From Nemopilema nomurai (Eukaryota; Cnidaria; Scyphozoa; Rhizostomeae; Rhizostomatidae): 64,000 nucleotides of DNA. This document shows positions 13,873-24,266 of the stretch, one piece after another. The stretch lies in contig ML133465.1 of assembly GCA_003864495.1 (NCBI GenBank), positions 1,720,125 through 1,784,124 on the forward strand, written 5' to 3'. Position numbers and translations under genes: made by a program. Position 1 is the first letter of the stretch. Every line of letters starts with the position of its first letter. The notes below the pieces were generated by a model that saw only the letters and a program-made list of their open reading frames with translations, was not told the origin of the DNA and did not search any database.

Positions 13873-16551
13873 ACTAGTGAAAAGATTTTTTTAACTGCAG
13901 ACAACGTTAAAAGTAAATGGCCGGGAGAGGCTGATTAAATATTGTTGTTTCCCTTAAAATTTCTATTTTCAAAAAGAATACACACAAGAATACAGTAAAA
14001 TTTCTTCTAATATAGCAATCTACGTTGACTTGTTTCAAGTATACTTTTATTACAGTGACTGGCTAAACTGATACCAAATTAAGAGATCTACCTTGATAAA
14101 GATGCTAGGAGTACTTAAAGGCACAGCAATAAGTCTAATCATTTTCTTTGCTCAAAATTAAGAATCTTATTACACTAAGGGAGTTGTATGAGTTAAAATA
14201 TGTAACCTAGTAGAACAATACTCATTCTCAAGTAGGTGTCATTATTTCTGCAAATCTACTACACTGTATTAGCAGAAAATATTTATCGATTTTACATATC
14301 CATTTTAGAAAGTTTTTCAATATGTATGTTTGATAAACAGTTTCATCCACAAATGCTTTTAGCAAGGTGTACGGCAAGGAGAAATATGTTTGCTTACGTC
14401 TTAAAAAGCTTTAAGTATTTGGAACTTGCGTCTTGCGTATGTATTCAGAGCTTTCAGCTGAGAAACCCTTTACAAGAAGCAAAAGCACAGTCACTTTCAA
14501 GTGAAAACGTAAGTGCCACTAAAGATCCTACTCCAACTCCCATGCGGTTTTCAATCGGCAACTCACCATTCATTTTCAATCCACAGTCAGCTCGAGGTCA
14601 TATTTTGGTTACATATTAAAAAAATAGGTATTATTTTTTAATACATAGTGAGTACTTTCCCATATAAAATGCATTGTTTCGCATTTTCAAATTGAAACTT
14701 ATCAAACTTTTTGTCAAATATAGTTTAAATTTTTTTAAACAAATTATTTGATTTATCAATAATGTAACGTAGAAATTCCGAAACAATAAATCTCGCAAAA
14801 TATTCCCTTATCATTGCAAAAAATTAGAGAGTCACTTTACTGGAAGCTTTCATGGACCAAAAAAGGAATGGCGATTCTCCTTTAAGGACGCTTTAAAAAT
14901 CTATCGAGCCACGTGGTCAGAGAAATGACAGAAAAGATCAACCCTTTTACTCCCTAGAATAACCTCAGAAGTTCAGACGCCTTATCTTGCCATCTCTCTT
15001 AATCCATAGGCTTTCAAATCTGGGTAAGTGACAATTTTGTGTTCAACTTTGTGGATGCATGAAGAGCACCATTACTTGGGATTTCCATATTGAGAACAAT
15101 AGTGGGAAAATGACATGATGTCATGCTCCGAGAGACCAACGTTTTATTCTTAGCTAGAAACGTTTCAAAATTTCCGATGCATAAGCACTAAAATGACAAG
15201 CGTTTTCACTGTTCACTGGACTTCTGCCATTTTGCGCCTCAGTAGAAAGCTCATAGCACAGCATTTCTTAGCCTACATGCAGACTTGACTATTGGAAAAT
15301 AGAACTTCTATTTCACGTAGAGTTTTAAAATTTCTAGGCTCATAGTGGTTTGGGCGGATTTATGTTATGGTTTGGCGAAGTACCTGAAAAATGCACCGTA
15401 TAATTAAAAACCTGCTTCAATGTGAAAAGATATAATAAGCTCTTATTCCAAGGGCAAAGAATTAGATTGAAATTGATAGGTGTATAATAAGTCTTAAAAA
15501 CATCACTGTAATTGAAATATCTATTTTGAAAGTAGCTTGCCACAGCATTAGATTCGTCAATCCGGTAAGGGTGTACTTATAGATCATAGACTCCGAAGAC
15601 TGCATGTATTTTGATATACATTTTTTTTAAACTTTATATGATTGGATTGCATTTGTGGGCCATTAACAAGAAAGGTCTGTCTGTGTTGACTGTCAAAATC
15701 TGAACATCCCCTCCTATAAAATGGCCAATGATTTTGTTAAGATTCTTAGGTAACTGTGTCATTAATTACGTTGCCAAACGGAAAAACAGTGTTGAATGCA
15801 TCTCTTTATGATGAATCCTATAATTTAAAGTAAGGGTTCCTGAGAATAAGAACCTTAATACCCTGAAAATGTTTCAAGCAATGTTCTAAAAAAAGACTGG
15901 ATCGAGCATCTGTTTTCAAAATGACTCCTTGATAAAGAGATGAGGAAAATGAAAATTGTAACGAAAGTTAAAACAGCTCACTCACTTGTGAAATGTCATG
16001 CACTTTGAAGATTCTCCTGCTTCTGTTGTTTTATTTTTCTTATTGCTTCGATTCGTACATCCATATGCCAACAGCCTGGCATTTTTTGACCGATCGACAG
16101 CATGCGGAAGTAGGTAATACACCGCGTTTTGTGCATACCAAGATGGCGTCGTTCAAATTTCGCGGACTTCAAAGATTTGTGACCGAGACAATAGGGATGC
16201 TCGATCCAGTCTTTTTTTAGATCAGTGATCCAAGCACCTTTTCAATAACAACCTATTCAAGCCTGCCAAAGAATCGCTTCAATAGTTAACAAACAAAAGA
16301 AGTAAGTTAGGAAGCCTCAAGAGGAAAAGAACAATTCTCGTGGTTAGCAACAGGAGCCACAACGTTGTCAAGCTTTTATGATCGAAATCAATTTACTTTT
16401 TCCGCCTTTCACATTTATTTGCATCACAAAGAGTTTTGCTCCAACGGTGGATGTGTAGGGCGATGCATATTCAAACTTGGTGGATGGCAAATTCAATCGG
16501 AAATTGGTACTAAAAATCCTAGGTGCCGTTTGTTGAAGCTAGGTACGGACC
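13873..16551. other. Intergenic, no gene recognised
   Basis: Spacer between M1AP and the thymosin-BAK gene. Open frames at 14236-14619 and 15993-16220 were inspected. The second begins with an ATG and a hydrophobic stretch, but neither shows a known domain or an exon partner. The promoter of the downstream gene should lie near 16.3-16.5 kb. Confidence 0.4.
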
Positions 16552-19500
16552 ATGGAGTTAGAGCAAATTAAGCAGGATGTGAGGCTGGTTGCATTGGAAT
16601 TTATTAGTGCTTCAACAGCGGACGTAGGCCGACAACGACGCAGCCTTAGTGCGGCATGGCCTAAAGGCAAAGTCAGCGCAGACTTCGATGTCATATCCCG
16701 CGTACACAGCGAGGCAGTCGAAGCAAAATTAAAAAGAAGACTGAGTTTGATGCTGGACCCTCTCAACGAACAGCCATTCAAAAGTCTACAGTCCAGCATT
16801 GCAAACTTTGATAAAAATGTCCTTAGGAAAACAAACAGAAGGTCGCTGGATAGTCACATCAGCTCCTTGAACAAGGAAATAAACAGTTTTGAGAAGACCA
16901 GACTACATCGAACCTCTTTAGATTCCCTTGCTTTGGAGCGTAACCAACGAATCTGTCGTGGTATTAAAGGCTTTGATAAAGGAAGACTTCGGGCTGTGCA
17001 AAGAAGCTCGATTGCAGGAAAAGTAAATAAAAGTCTTCCACTCCTCAGGTGTGTTTGGTCTTTTCTATTTTTTCCAAACAGGGCGATGAAAGCAACATTT
17101 TTGTTTATCCATCAAAAAATGAGCCTGAAAATCTTAAACCACTTGAGCAATAATTGCACATTTACTTATTCCAAGTCATGCCACCCCTCCACCCCAACCC
17201 CCTTCACCCGGCCTCACACAGCTATTTCATTTTTTACTAAATAGGGGAATTAGAGCAAAATTTCTGTTTATCTATCAAAAAATGAGCCTGAAAATCTTAA
17301 ACCACTTGAGCAATAATTGCACATTTACTTATTCCAAGCCATGCCACCCCTCCACCCCAACCCCCTTCACCCGGCCTCACACAGCTATTTCATTTTTTAC
17401 TAAATAGGGGAATTGGAGCAAAATTTCTGTTTATCTATCAAAAAATGGGCCTGAAAATCTTAAACCACTTGAGCAATAATTGCACATTTACTTATCCGAA
17501 ACCACAGCGCACCACAAACCCCTGCAATCTCACTTTCATTCCTATATTTAGATGTAAGGTTGTTAAACCTTGCAAAGGATATTTCAATTATCTTCTTATG
17601 CGGCTCATAAAGTCCATTTATAGGCTACTTTCCATCTCTTCCAACTCTTCTGGTCCTGTCATTTTCTGAGATTTTATCTTCTTGTTATCTGATCAAGAAA
17701 AATGATGTTTTTTTCCCTCTAACTGTTACACTTTAGGACTTTTGTAATTTAATACTTTTCTCTTTGATGCTTGTGCAATATAACTGTCTACTGTTGGTGG
17801 ACAATTTTAACTGTTTCAATTGTTTTCACTGTTCCAAGGCAGTGGTGGTCTCCTAATTTTCTATTTCTCTACATGGTTGTGATTGGAAACCAAATAAATA
17901 TGTTTTCCATCCTCCTTCAAACTTTCAGTTGCCTGCAAATTGCTATCTTTTGCACTTTACCATCTCAAAACAAATGTTTACTCTCTCATTCCTTTGGCTC
18001 AGGTGTTTCACTTCAAATCTTCACGTAGGCCAATATATTTTACCATAAAGGCAATATGGTTTCTTTAGAGAACATGATTCATGATTCAAGCGACAAATTA
18101 TTGGATCGAAAAGGTGTGGAAGTTTTCGAAAAGTCATTCCTGAAATTCCAGATGTGAAAGCCAAGGTTCACATCTACAACTGGTGAACTCAATTTGCTAT
18201 TAACATAGTTTCAACATTCCATATTTCTCCTCATTAAGACAAAATTTTTACATATTGAGCTGATATGCTTCCTCTCTCACTTCTGTAAAGGACTTTTTTC
18301 CTGTTTCAAACTGACTTCCGCGTTACATTTCAACTCTTACTTTTCCCCCCTTTCATTTACCTAGCATTCGTGGTCCTAGATATTAGAATCCATTTAACTG
18401 ACTAGTGTGCAAATTGTTGCTGTCAATATTTTTAAACACCGTCATAGTTCGATCCCTTTGATTCCGGATTTAATGGACTTTCTCATCTTCCAGTTTCTGT
18501 GAATCGACGCATAGCATGCTTATTCCCGAATCACCCATGACCTATGCTGTCCTACGATTAGATCAAATAGGCCAATCTATCATGCACAACTGTGCCACTG
18601 CTATGGAAGAAGGCATTGACAGGCTGCACTACCCGATGGAACATCACCAAGAAGTGACGTATGAACATTTCTCACTAGTTGTAAGACAAATAATGGAAAA
18701 AAGATTGACCCATTTAACAAAATCTGTTTGGTCAAAGGTTGCTCTTGTTCTCTATCTGGTCAAAGAAGTGCTTTACTCGGGTAATCTGTCTGGGATCGAA
18801 GTTAAACTGTTGGTTAATTATGCAATCAAGTTCGTTGCTGAAAGATTTGCCAATGAAATCAGCGAAGAAGGTGGTTGGGTAAGTATTACCGGAATACTCT
18901 CAATTGCACTGTAGGTACTTGAGGGTGGGAAGAAAGAAAGAATGTAGGAAGAAAGAAAGAAAGAATGTAGGAAGAAAAGAAAGAAAGAAGGAAGAGAAAA
19001 GGATAAGAAAATAAAGGACAAGTAGTATAAAAAAGAAAAAAAGAAGGTTGGAAAGACAAGAAATATATTCTCCAATATCACCGTCTTCTGGTTTATATTT
19101 TTATTTAAGAATGATTAATAGTTTAGTAGGTTAATATTTGAAGTGAAGTTTGGAATTGATCAGGAGACATCAATATCACATTTCTTCGTCTATTAAGCAC
19201 AATCTCCACTAGGCGGAAAATATCGAGGCGGAAAAATTTCCTGCGATCTAATTGGCTAATTGAAATTGTCGTGGCGGAAAATGCCGACTAGCGAAAAGTA
19301 GAAAGTGATCCTACTTTTCGCGGCGCGACAATTTTCCGCCTAGTTTGGGCTTAAGTCACCAGTTCATCAGAGCTGTTCACATTTCGTAGTGTTCACTGTC
19401 TCCACTTTGTTGTAGGCTGCATTGGAATGGCCAAGCAACCTGGACGAAAGGGACCCTGCTATTGCCTTCGAGTATTGCCGCAATGAAACAGAACCTTGCG

Positions 19501-19589
19501 ATCGTTTCTCAAAGACACTGACACACATTGGCATTGCGTTCGCCTTCGCATCTGCAGTTGCATTCTTGTACCCAAAGCTGTTTAAGTAA
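16552..19589 (+). CDS. Beta-thymosin-repeat / BAK-like BCL-2 fusion protein (copy A)
   Basis: Three exons (16552-17048, 18494-18878, 19416-19589) join in phases 2 and 0 to give 351 aa. The start ATG sits in ACCATGG. Residues 7-22 (KQDVRLVALEFISAST) could be a helix alpha1/BH4-like segment. Residues 83-153 hold three beta-thymosin/WH2-like actin-binding motifs centred on F86 (NFDKNVLRKT), F113 (SFEKTRLHRT) and F141 (GFDKGRLR), spaced 27-28 residues. A BH3-like helix lies at about 184-198 (AVLRLDQIGQSIM), a BH1-like segment at about 241-258 (SVWSKVALVLYLVKEV) and BH2 at 290-294 (EEGGW). A hydrophobic C-terminal anchor at about 331-345 is followed by a short basic tail. The closest family fold is BAK/BOK, pore-forming apoptosis effectors. 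The phase 0 intron directly after the BH2 tryptophan is a position I recall as usual for this family. The usual BH1 NWGR is replaced by VWSK. G-actin binding by the N-terminal motifs is inference from motif similarity. A minus-strand paralogue lies at 38.3-40.4 kb. Confidence 0.85.
17082..17480. repeat. 163-bp tandem repeat in intron 1 of fusion gene A
   Basis: The block containing GAGCCTGAAAATCTTAAACC recurs at 17119, 17282 and 17445, an exact 163-bp period, with the third copy diverging after about 70 bp. It begins some 35 bp past the exon 1 donor and creates spurious in-frame coding extension. Confidence 0.92.
18921..19050. repeat. GAAA-rich simple repeat
   Basis: A purine tract of GAAA/GAAAGAAT units in intron 2 of fusion gene A. 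On the opposite strand it reads as a false F/L/S-rich frame. Confidence 0.85.
19197..19350. mobile_element. MITE flanked by TTAA
   Basis: Inverted ends share CTAGGCGGAAAAT (left) and ATTTTCCGCCTAG (right). A TTAA lies on each side (19193-19196 and 19351-19354). The interior contains a smaller hairpin around AAGTAG...CTACTT. It sits just upstream of the last exon acceptor of fusion gene A. TTAA duplication suggests a piggyBac-type or related element. Confidence 0.6.
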
Positions 19590-22500
19590 TAAAGGCGTCA
19601 ACCTTCAGCGAGCACAGCCTAGTTCTACCAGCGGGCATTTATGTAAAATGAAGACAAATTTTTCCACGCCCCACATCAAAGTAATTTTGCAACTGTTTTT
19701 AATAATCATATAACTGAGAAATTTCAACCTTAAATGGCAAGCTTATCACACAAGTAAAATACAATGCTCCATAGCTTCCTTGTTTTCACTACAGATTCAT
19801 ATATCTCATACAGACATTGTTTAAGCATATTATTTCATTCTCAAAAGCTGAGTCATATACTTTTTATGTACTTTTTGCTTAGGCTTTTAATTTTTCTAAT
19901 TTTCATATGATTTTAATTCAAGATATCACGTAACATAATAACCTTTCAGACTTCTATGAACCGCGATTCATGTTGAATGACAAAAAACTTTGATATTGTT
20001 TTTATTATTCATAATAATTAGAATCTAACACGACCTTACAGCAACATTTAGAAGGTTTTAGAAAACAGTTACGAGGAATCTTTTTGAATGTGATTCTGTG
20101 TAGCCTTGAAACTTCGGATAAGCTTGAGGGATAGAATCAAGCTCAAATCAGTGCAAAATAATAATGACGCCTAGGATTATTTTGCTTCTGTTACAAAGCA
20201 AATAACTGTTCTAGAAAGGACATTGTAAGTTGCTCACATTGTATGTGCTTGACCACACGGGTTCTTCTCCTACATGGTTTGCTTGAAGTCTTTCCAAGCT
20301 CAGAATTCTAAGCTCAGTTTTAAGCCTCATTGCCGGGTTATATTTAGCAATTACGCTTCACTTTCCTTAAATACGTAGCAAAACTGGTTATTGCATAGCA
20401 CCTTAGGGAATCCCCTTGTGTCTCGAATGTTCTGTCTTCGTGACGCAGCACCACGCGGCATTACGCAACACCACGCGGCATTACGCAGCATTCCATTCTT
20501 TTGTTGCAGGATTACCCCTCATTAGGATAACATTTTGCGCTGAAAAATGCTTTCGTGGTATTTTTCCCGTACATATAAATATACGTAGTTATTTAGATTT
20601 TCCCATTCGTAGCTATTTAGATTTAGGAGAGAGAGTGGAAGGGGAGACGAGGTTGGATGCTCACCCCTTGAAATCGTTATGTGATTTTACTATAATCATC
20701 GCGAGTTTTTTAGTGGAAGCGGGAACTATTTGGACCACAGTCGGAGCCTTAAACGTGATTGGAACATTCCCAACACAGTATTCAAAGATTTACCCGTTTT
20801 CGCAAACATTGAAAGCTTTGTTTATAACTTTAAAGACAGATATAAATACTATTTATTATATAGTCTTTTAAATGAAATTTTGCCTTGTGGTGTAGAAATA
20901 TACATTCGAATGTGAATATTGATATTTGAAAGTTTCAAGTTTTTTGTTGGAGTAACCCCGCAGCTAATTACTACCGCCTGATCCTTTCTATGCTTAGTCT
21001 TATTCATCCTTCTGTTATCATATTGTCGCTTACTTTTGTAATTCCTTAAACAAAGAAAATCTGTCTAAGATTCCACCTTAAGGCACTAAACCAAACAATT
21101 ATTCCAAATGCAATAAGTTATAACGTGTCAGAACTAAACTTCAAATCTGAATCGAGAGATGCTAAAGATGCTGGAGATGCTTGCCAGATTTGCAGAAATG
21201 TGTCCAATAAAAGTAATCATTTCCGAAGACTTTCAGCTGCTTTTCACCTTGGGCCTACGCAATAATTTCATCTTCACTTCAGTCCATTTCACCTTTTCCT
21301 CCGTCTCTGTCATGAGGGGGGTGGGGGTCATTGATTTTGCCCGCCAATATTTCGGATTGAAATGAGGCAAATTCTGGTACAAAAAATTACAAAGAAAGAA
21401 AAGGTGTAAATTGAGAAATGGGAGCCATGGTACACGCAGGCTCCTCACCAGAGGTCACCGTTCAGAATTTATAACTTCTCGAAGACGTGGAGAAGATAGA
21501 AACGATAAGCGCCGATAATCTTGTAATAGGTCATTACATCAAAGCAAATCTGCGCGTCTAGACGGAATTAGCTACGTGAAATTACTCGATTGTATCTATT
21601 TTAGCCAGTCATGGGTGGGTGGCTTCTTCTACCGAAACTGAACCGAAAGCAAAAAGTTGACCGTGATCTCACTTTTCAACCAACGTCAAATCTGTTCGAA
21701 GTCGCAAATTCTTTTCGTTTTATTCAAACTTCTTTCTAAGAAGCCCCATTATTCCAGCCTATTGGGTAAATATTTTCATGAAAAAGAAATACGCGAGGAG
21801 TGCCTGGGATGTGTTGGCATTCCAACCCAAGGAGATTTTGAATAAGAATTTGTTGGGCCGTGAATCAATCGATTGGGATCGCATTGAAAGGTTTTCTTAC
21901 CACAGACAATCAAGGTTAGTCAACTGTTCCGAAGGCAGGCATGGTAGGAAAAATCGAACGCAATTATTATTCGGACAGAGAAAGACCTTTGACGTGGAAT
22001 AGTTAAGAAGCAGGATCAGTGGCAATTTGACACAAAGTCGATGCTGTATACTGAAATTAGCCTACTTGTCTAGGCCATTGAATGCAGTCAGCCAAGCGAA
22101 TAAATCCGCTTGTCGACAATAACAAGCCGAGTTTCTCAAGGATCCTTTTAATCTTCGTCTGAAGACATTGTATCACTTCGAAGTACAACAGAGAGGAAAT
22201 AAACATTTCTGATGTTGTTGAAAGTCATGCATGTTTCAACAAGAGGGGAAGCTACTCTGTGGTGAGAAAATCGATGCAAGAAAAAACGAAAGTTTGGATT
22301 TGTGCGAAATAACTGGATGCAATGAACAGAAGCTGGCGTCGAATGAGCAATCAGTTTGCTCTCGAAAACAACAGTAGGCAGATTGGATTTTGTGCCTAGA
22401 TCTTTACGGGAATATAGTTGTTCGTCTTGTTGTCGTTTGAAGACGACTGTTTGAAGGCTGTTTCAGTAAAACCGAACGGATCATGTCAGGGGCTGGCGAA

Positions 22501-22648
22501 CTCGAGAAAACCTGTCGGGAAACGAGATACAGCCGGGGAAAGCAAGCAAAGATTTAACAGCAACGTGTTGGAGTAGTATATATCTTTCTCAACGTACGAA
22601 GGTTATTGATGATGACTCGGTCGTTCCAAATTGGCTCCTTTTTGCCAG
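19590..22648. other. Intergenic / 5' part of the WH1 gene not resolved
   Basis: Three kilobases without a confident exon. The upstream exons of the WH1 gene must lie here or further left, but no segment resembling the N-terminal strands of a WH1 domain was found. An AATAAA overlaps the stop region of fusion gene A (19588-19593) and may be its polyadenylation signal. Confidence 0.4.
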
Positions 22649-23777
22649 AGGACTTGCCTCGCTGGTGTGTGATTATAAAAAAAATGAGTGGGTTTTGAAC
22701 CTTCACGACAAAGTTTCTGCCAAGCTCTTGTGCATGTTCAAAGTAACAGACCGATCACAGGTCTATGCACAAAACGCAGGATTTTTGGTCATAAATACAA
22801 GTTCAGATTCTAGAGAACATATCGGACTACTTTTTGACGACAAAGAGGTTGCAAAAATGTTTCTGAACTCCTTTTCAATGACCATGCGACAAAAATCAGG
22901 TATACAGGCTGCAAAAGAAAATCCTCCTGCCTCGATCTCAAGTGGCCCATCGGAAAAGGACCTTGATTCGAAGTTACCCATCAAGCGGCGCGGCCGATTG
23001 CTTCGGTCTCTTTCTCTGGTTTTCAGACGGAAGTCTGCCGCCGGAGAACCGACGCGAACAAAGCCCGCAGCAGATGGGGGATCGCTCAACTCAAACAACA
23101 CAATGCACGGAAAGAGAGCCAGTGGCGATTCTGGTGGGCAAGTGGCCACTACTGGGAAGGACATCGTAAGTAAGTCGAGCTTAGACCCAGGGTATAGACG
23201 ACGAGGGATCAGTCGAAGCAATACAGTTGGAGCCGAGTCACTTGCTTCGGTGTCGTGCGCCAGAGGCGAGCGGGATAAAGGCTTTTTGAATTCGACACCA
23301 GAGTCCCTTGATGTGCGCCACATTGAAGACCGATTCCAGTTACGTGACAGACTTCGATCAAAACTAAAAGGAAACAGCTTACCGAGCTACGAAAATGCGG
23401 TGAAGCTGAAACACAGGCATCATGGGAATGCACATGATTTCCAAGAAGGAAGCGGGGAACTTGGGGCTCGCGATCGGCTTTGCTTGCAGCGAAGTTTACA
23501 GAATACAAGCGCAACAAATAGGATAACCAGAAGTCAAAGTGAGAGGGTACCAAGTGGGAGGCCACGAATTCAGGTGATGAGAGAAACAAAAAGGACAAAT
23601 GACAATAAAGACAGACCACGGGCAACGAGCGACAGCCTTCTCGCTTCCGGCAGATCGATGAAATGCATGATAGATACAGGTCACGTGGCAAAATACGAAA
23701 GGGACCGTAAACATTGGGCATCAATTCTTGAGAGTGACAATGTCATGACAACAGACCTGTGTGTGACAGAACTGTAA
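22649..23777 (+). CDS. WH1/EVH1-domain protein, 3' terminal exon
   Basis: The exon begins behind a strong acceptor (CTCCTTTTTGCCAG) at 22649 with one leading base, then runs 375 codons to TAA... at 23775-23777. The first 75 residues align by eye with the second half of a WASP-type WH1 domain: a GxxxLVCDYKKN strand, then AKLLCMFKV, then VYAQNAGF, and the C-terminal helix DDKEVAKMFLNSF. WH1 domains bind proline-rich partners in actin regulation. The remaining 300 residues are Ser/Arg/Lys-rich and probably disordered, with a basic patch (IKRRGRLLRSLSLVFRRK) near residue 100. No CRIB, WH2 or VCA motif is seen. The protein ends in VTEL, which matches a class I PDZ ligand. The first WH1 exon(s), including the true start, were not found. 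Possible families are a WASP/WIP-like or SPRED/Homer-like adaptor; I do not assign one. Confidence 0.65.
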
Positions 23778-24266
23778 GCTCTGTGACAACTGGTGCACTG
23801 CGAGATCTGTAGTCAGGCAATTAGAATTAAACCATTGTAAACTAGGTATTTGTCTATTGAATATATCCAGATTTTGAGGAGCTTTTTTCTGTTCACCTTC
23901 TTGTAGAGAAGCGGTTTTTCAAAGTCAAGACACTGCTTCAATTAATGTTTGGGTTGCGGGGAATTCTTCGTCATTCTGATAGCACTTTGATGACTTAAGA
24001 CTGTCTGGTAAGGAGAATAATTTTAGCCGTAACGAATAAACTTGTTCATAACTTCTCGTTCACTATTGGAATAGGTTACAGTTTCTAACATGCTATGGAG
24101 AGGCGATAGTTAAAATATTATTTGCATTGCGTAGAGCAACATTGATAAACTAAAAGTATGAACAACGTTTTAAAAGCAATGTGCATTAGAAAATTAAGTG
24201 TGCAGTAGTGAAACTCGCGCTGTCCGTAGTCTGGAGTTCCATTTTCTTCATTGTGCAAAACTAGGT
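23778..24266. other. Spacer between the convergent WH1 and ERLIN 3' ends
   Basis: The two genes converge here and their 3' untranslated regions must share about 490 bp. An AATAAA on the plus strand near 24033 could serve the WH1 transcript. No other element was seen. Confidence 0.5.

Noticed and set aside
14236..14619. 127-codon plus-strand open frame after M1AP
   Set aside because: Begins with GTG, matches no family I know, and is not linked in phase to M1AP, whose stop lies upstream.
15993..16220. ATG-started frame with a signal-peptide-like start just upstream of fusion gene A
   Set aside because: 75 codons, no domain after the hydrophobic stretch, no splice partner.
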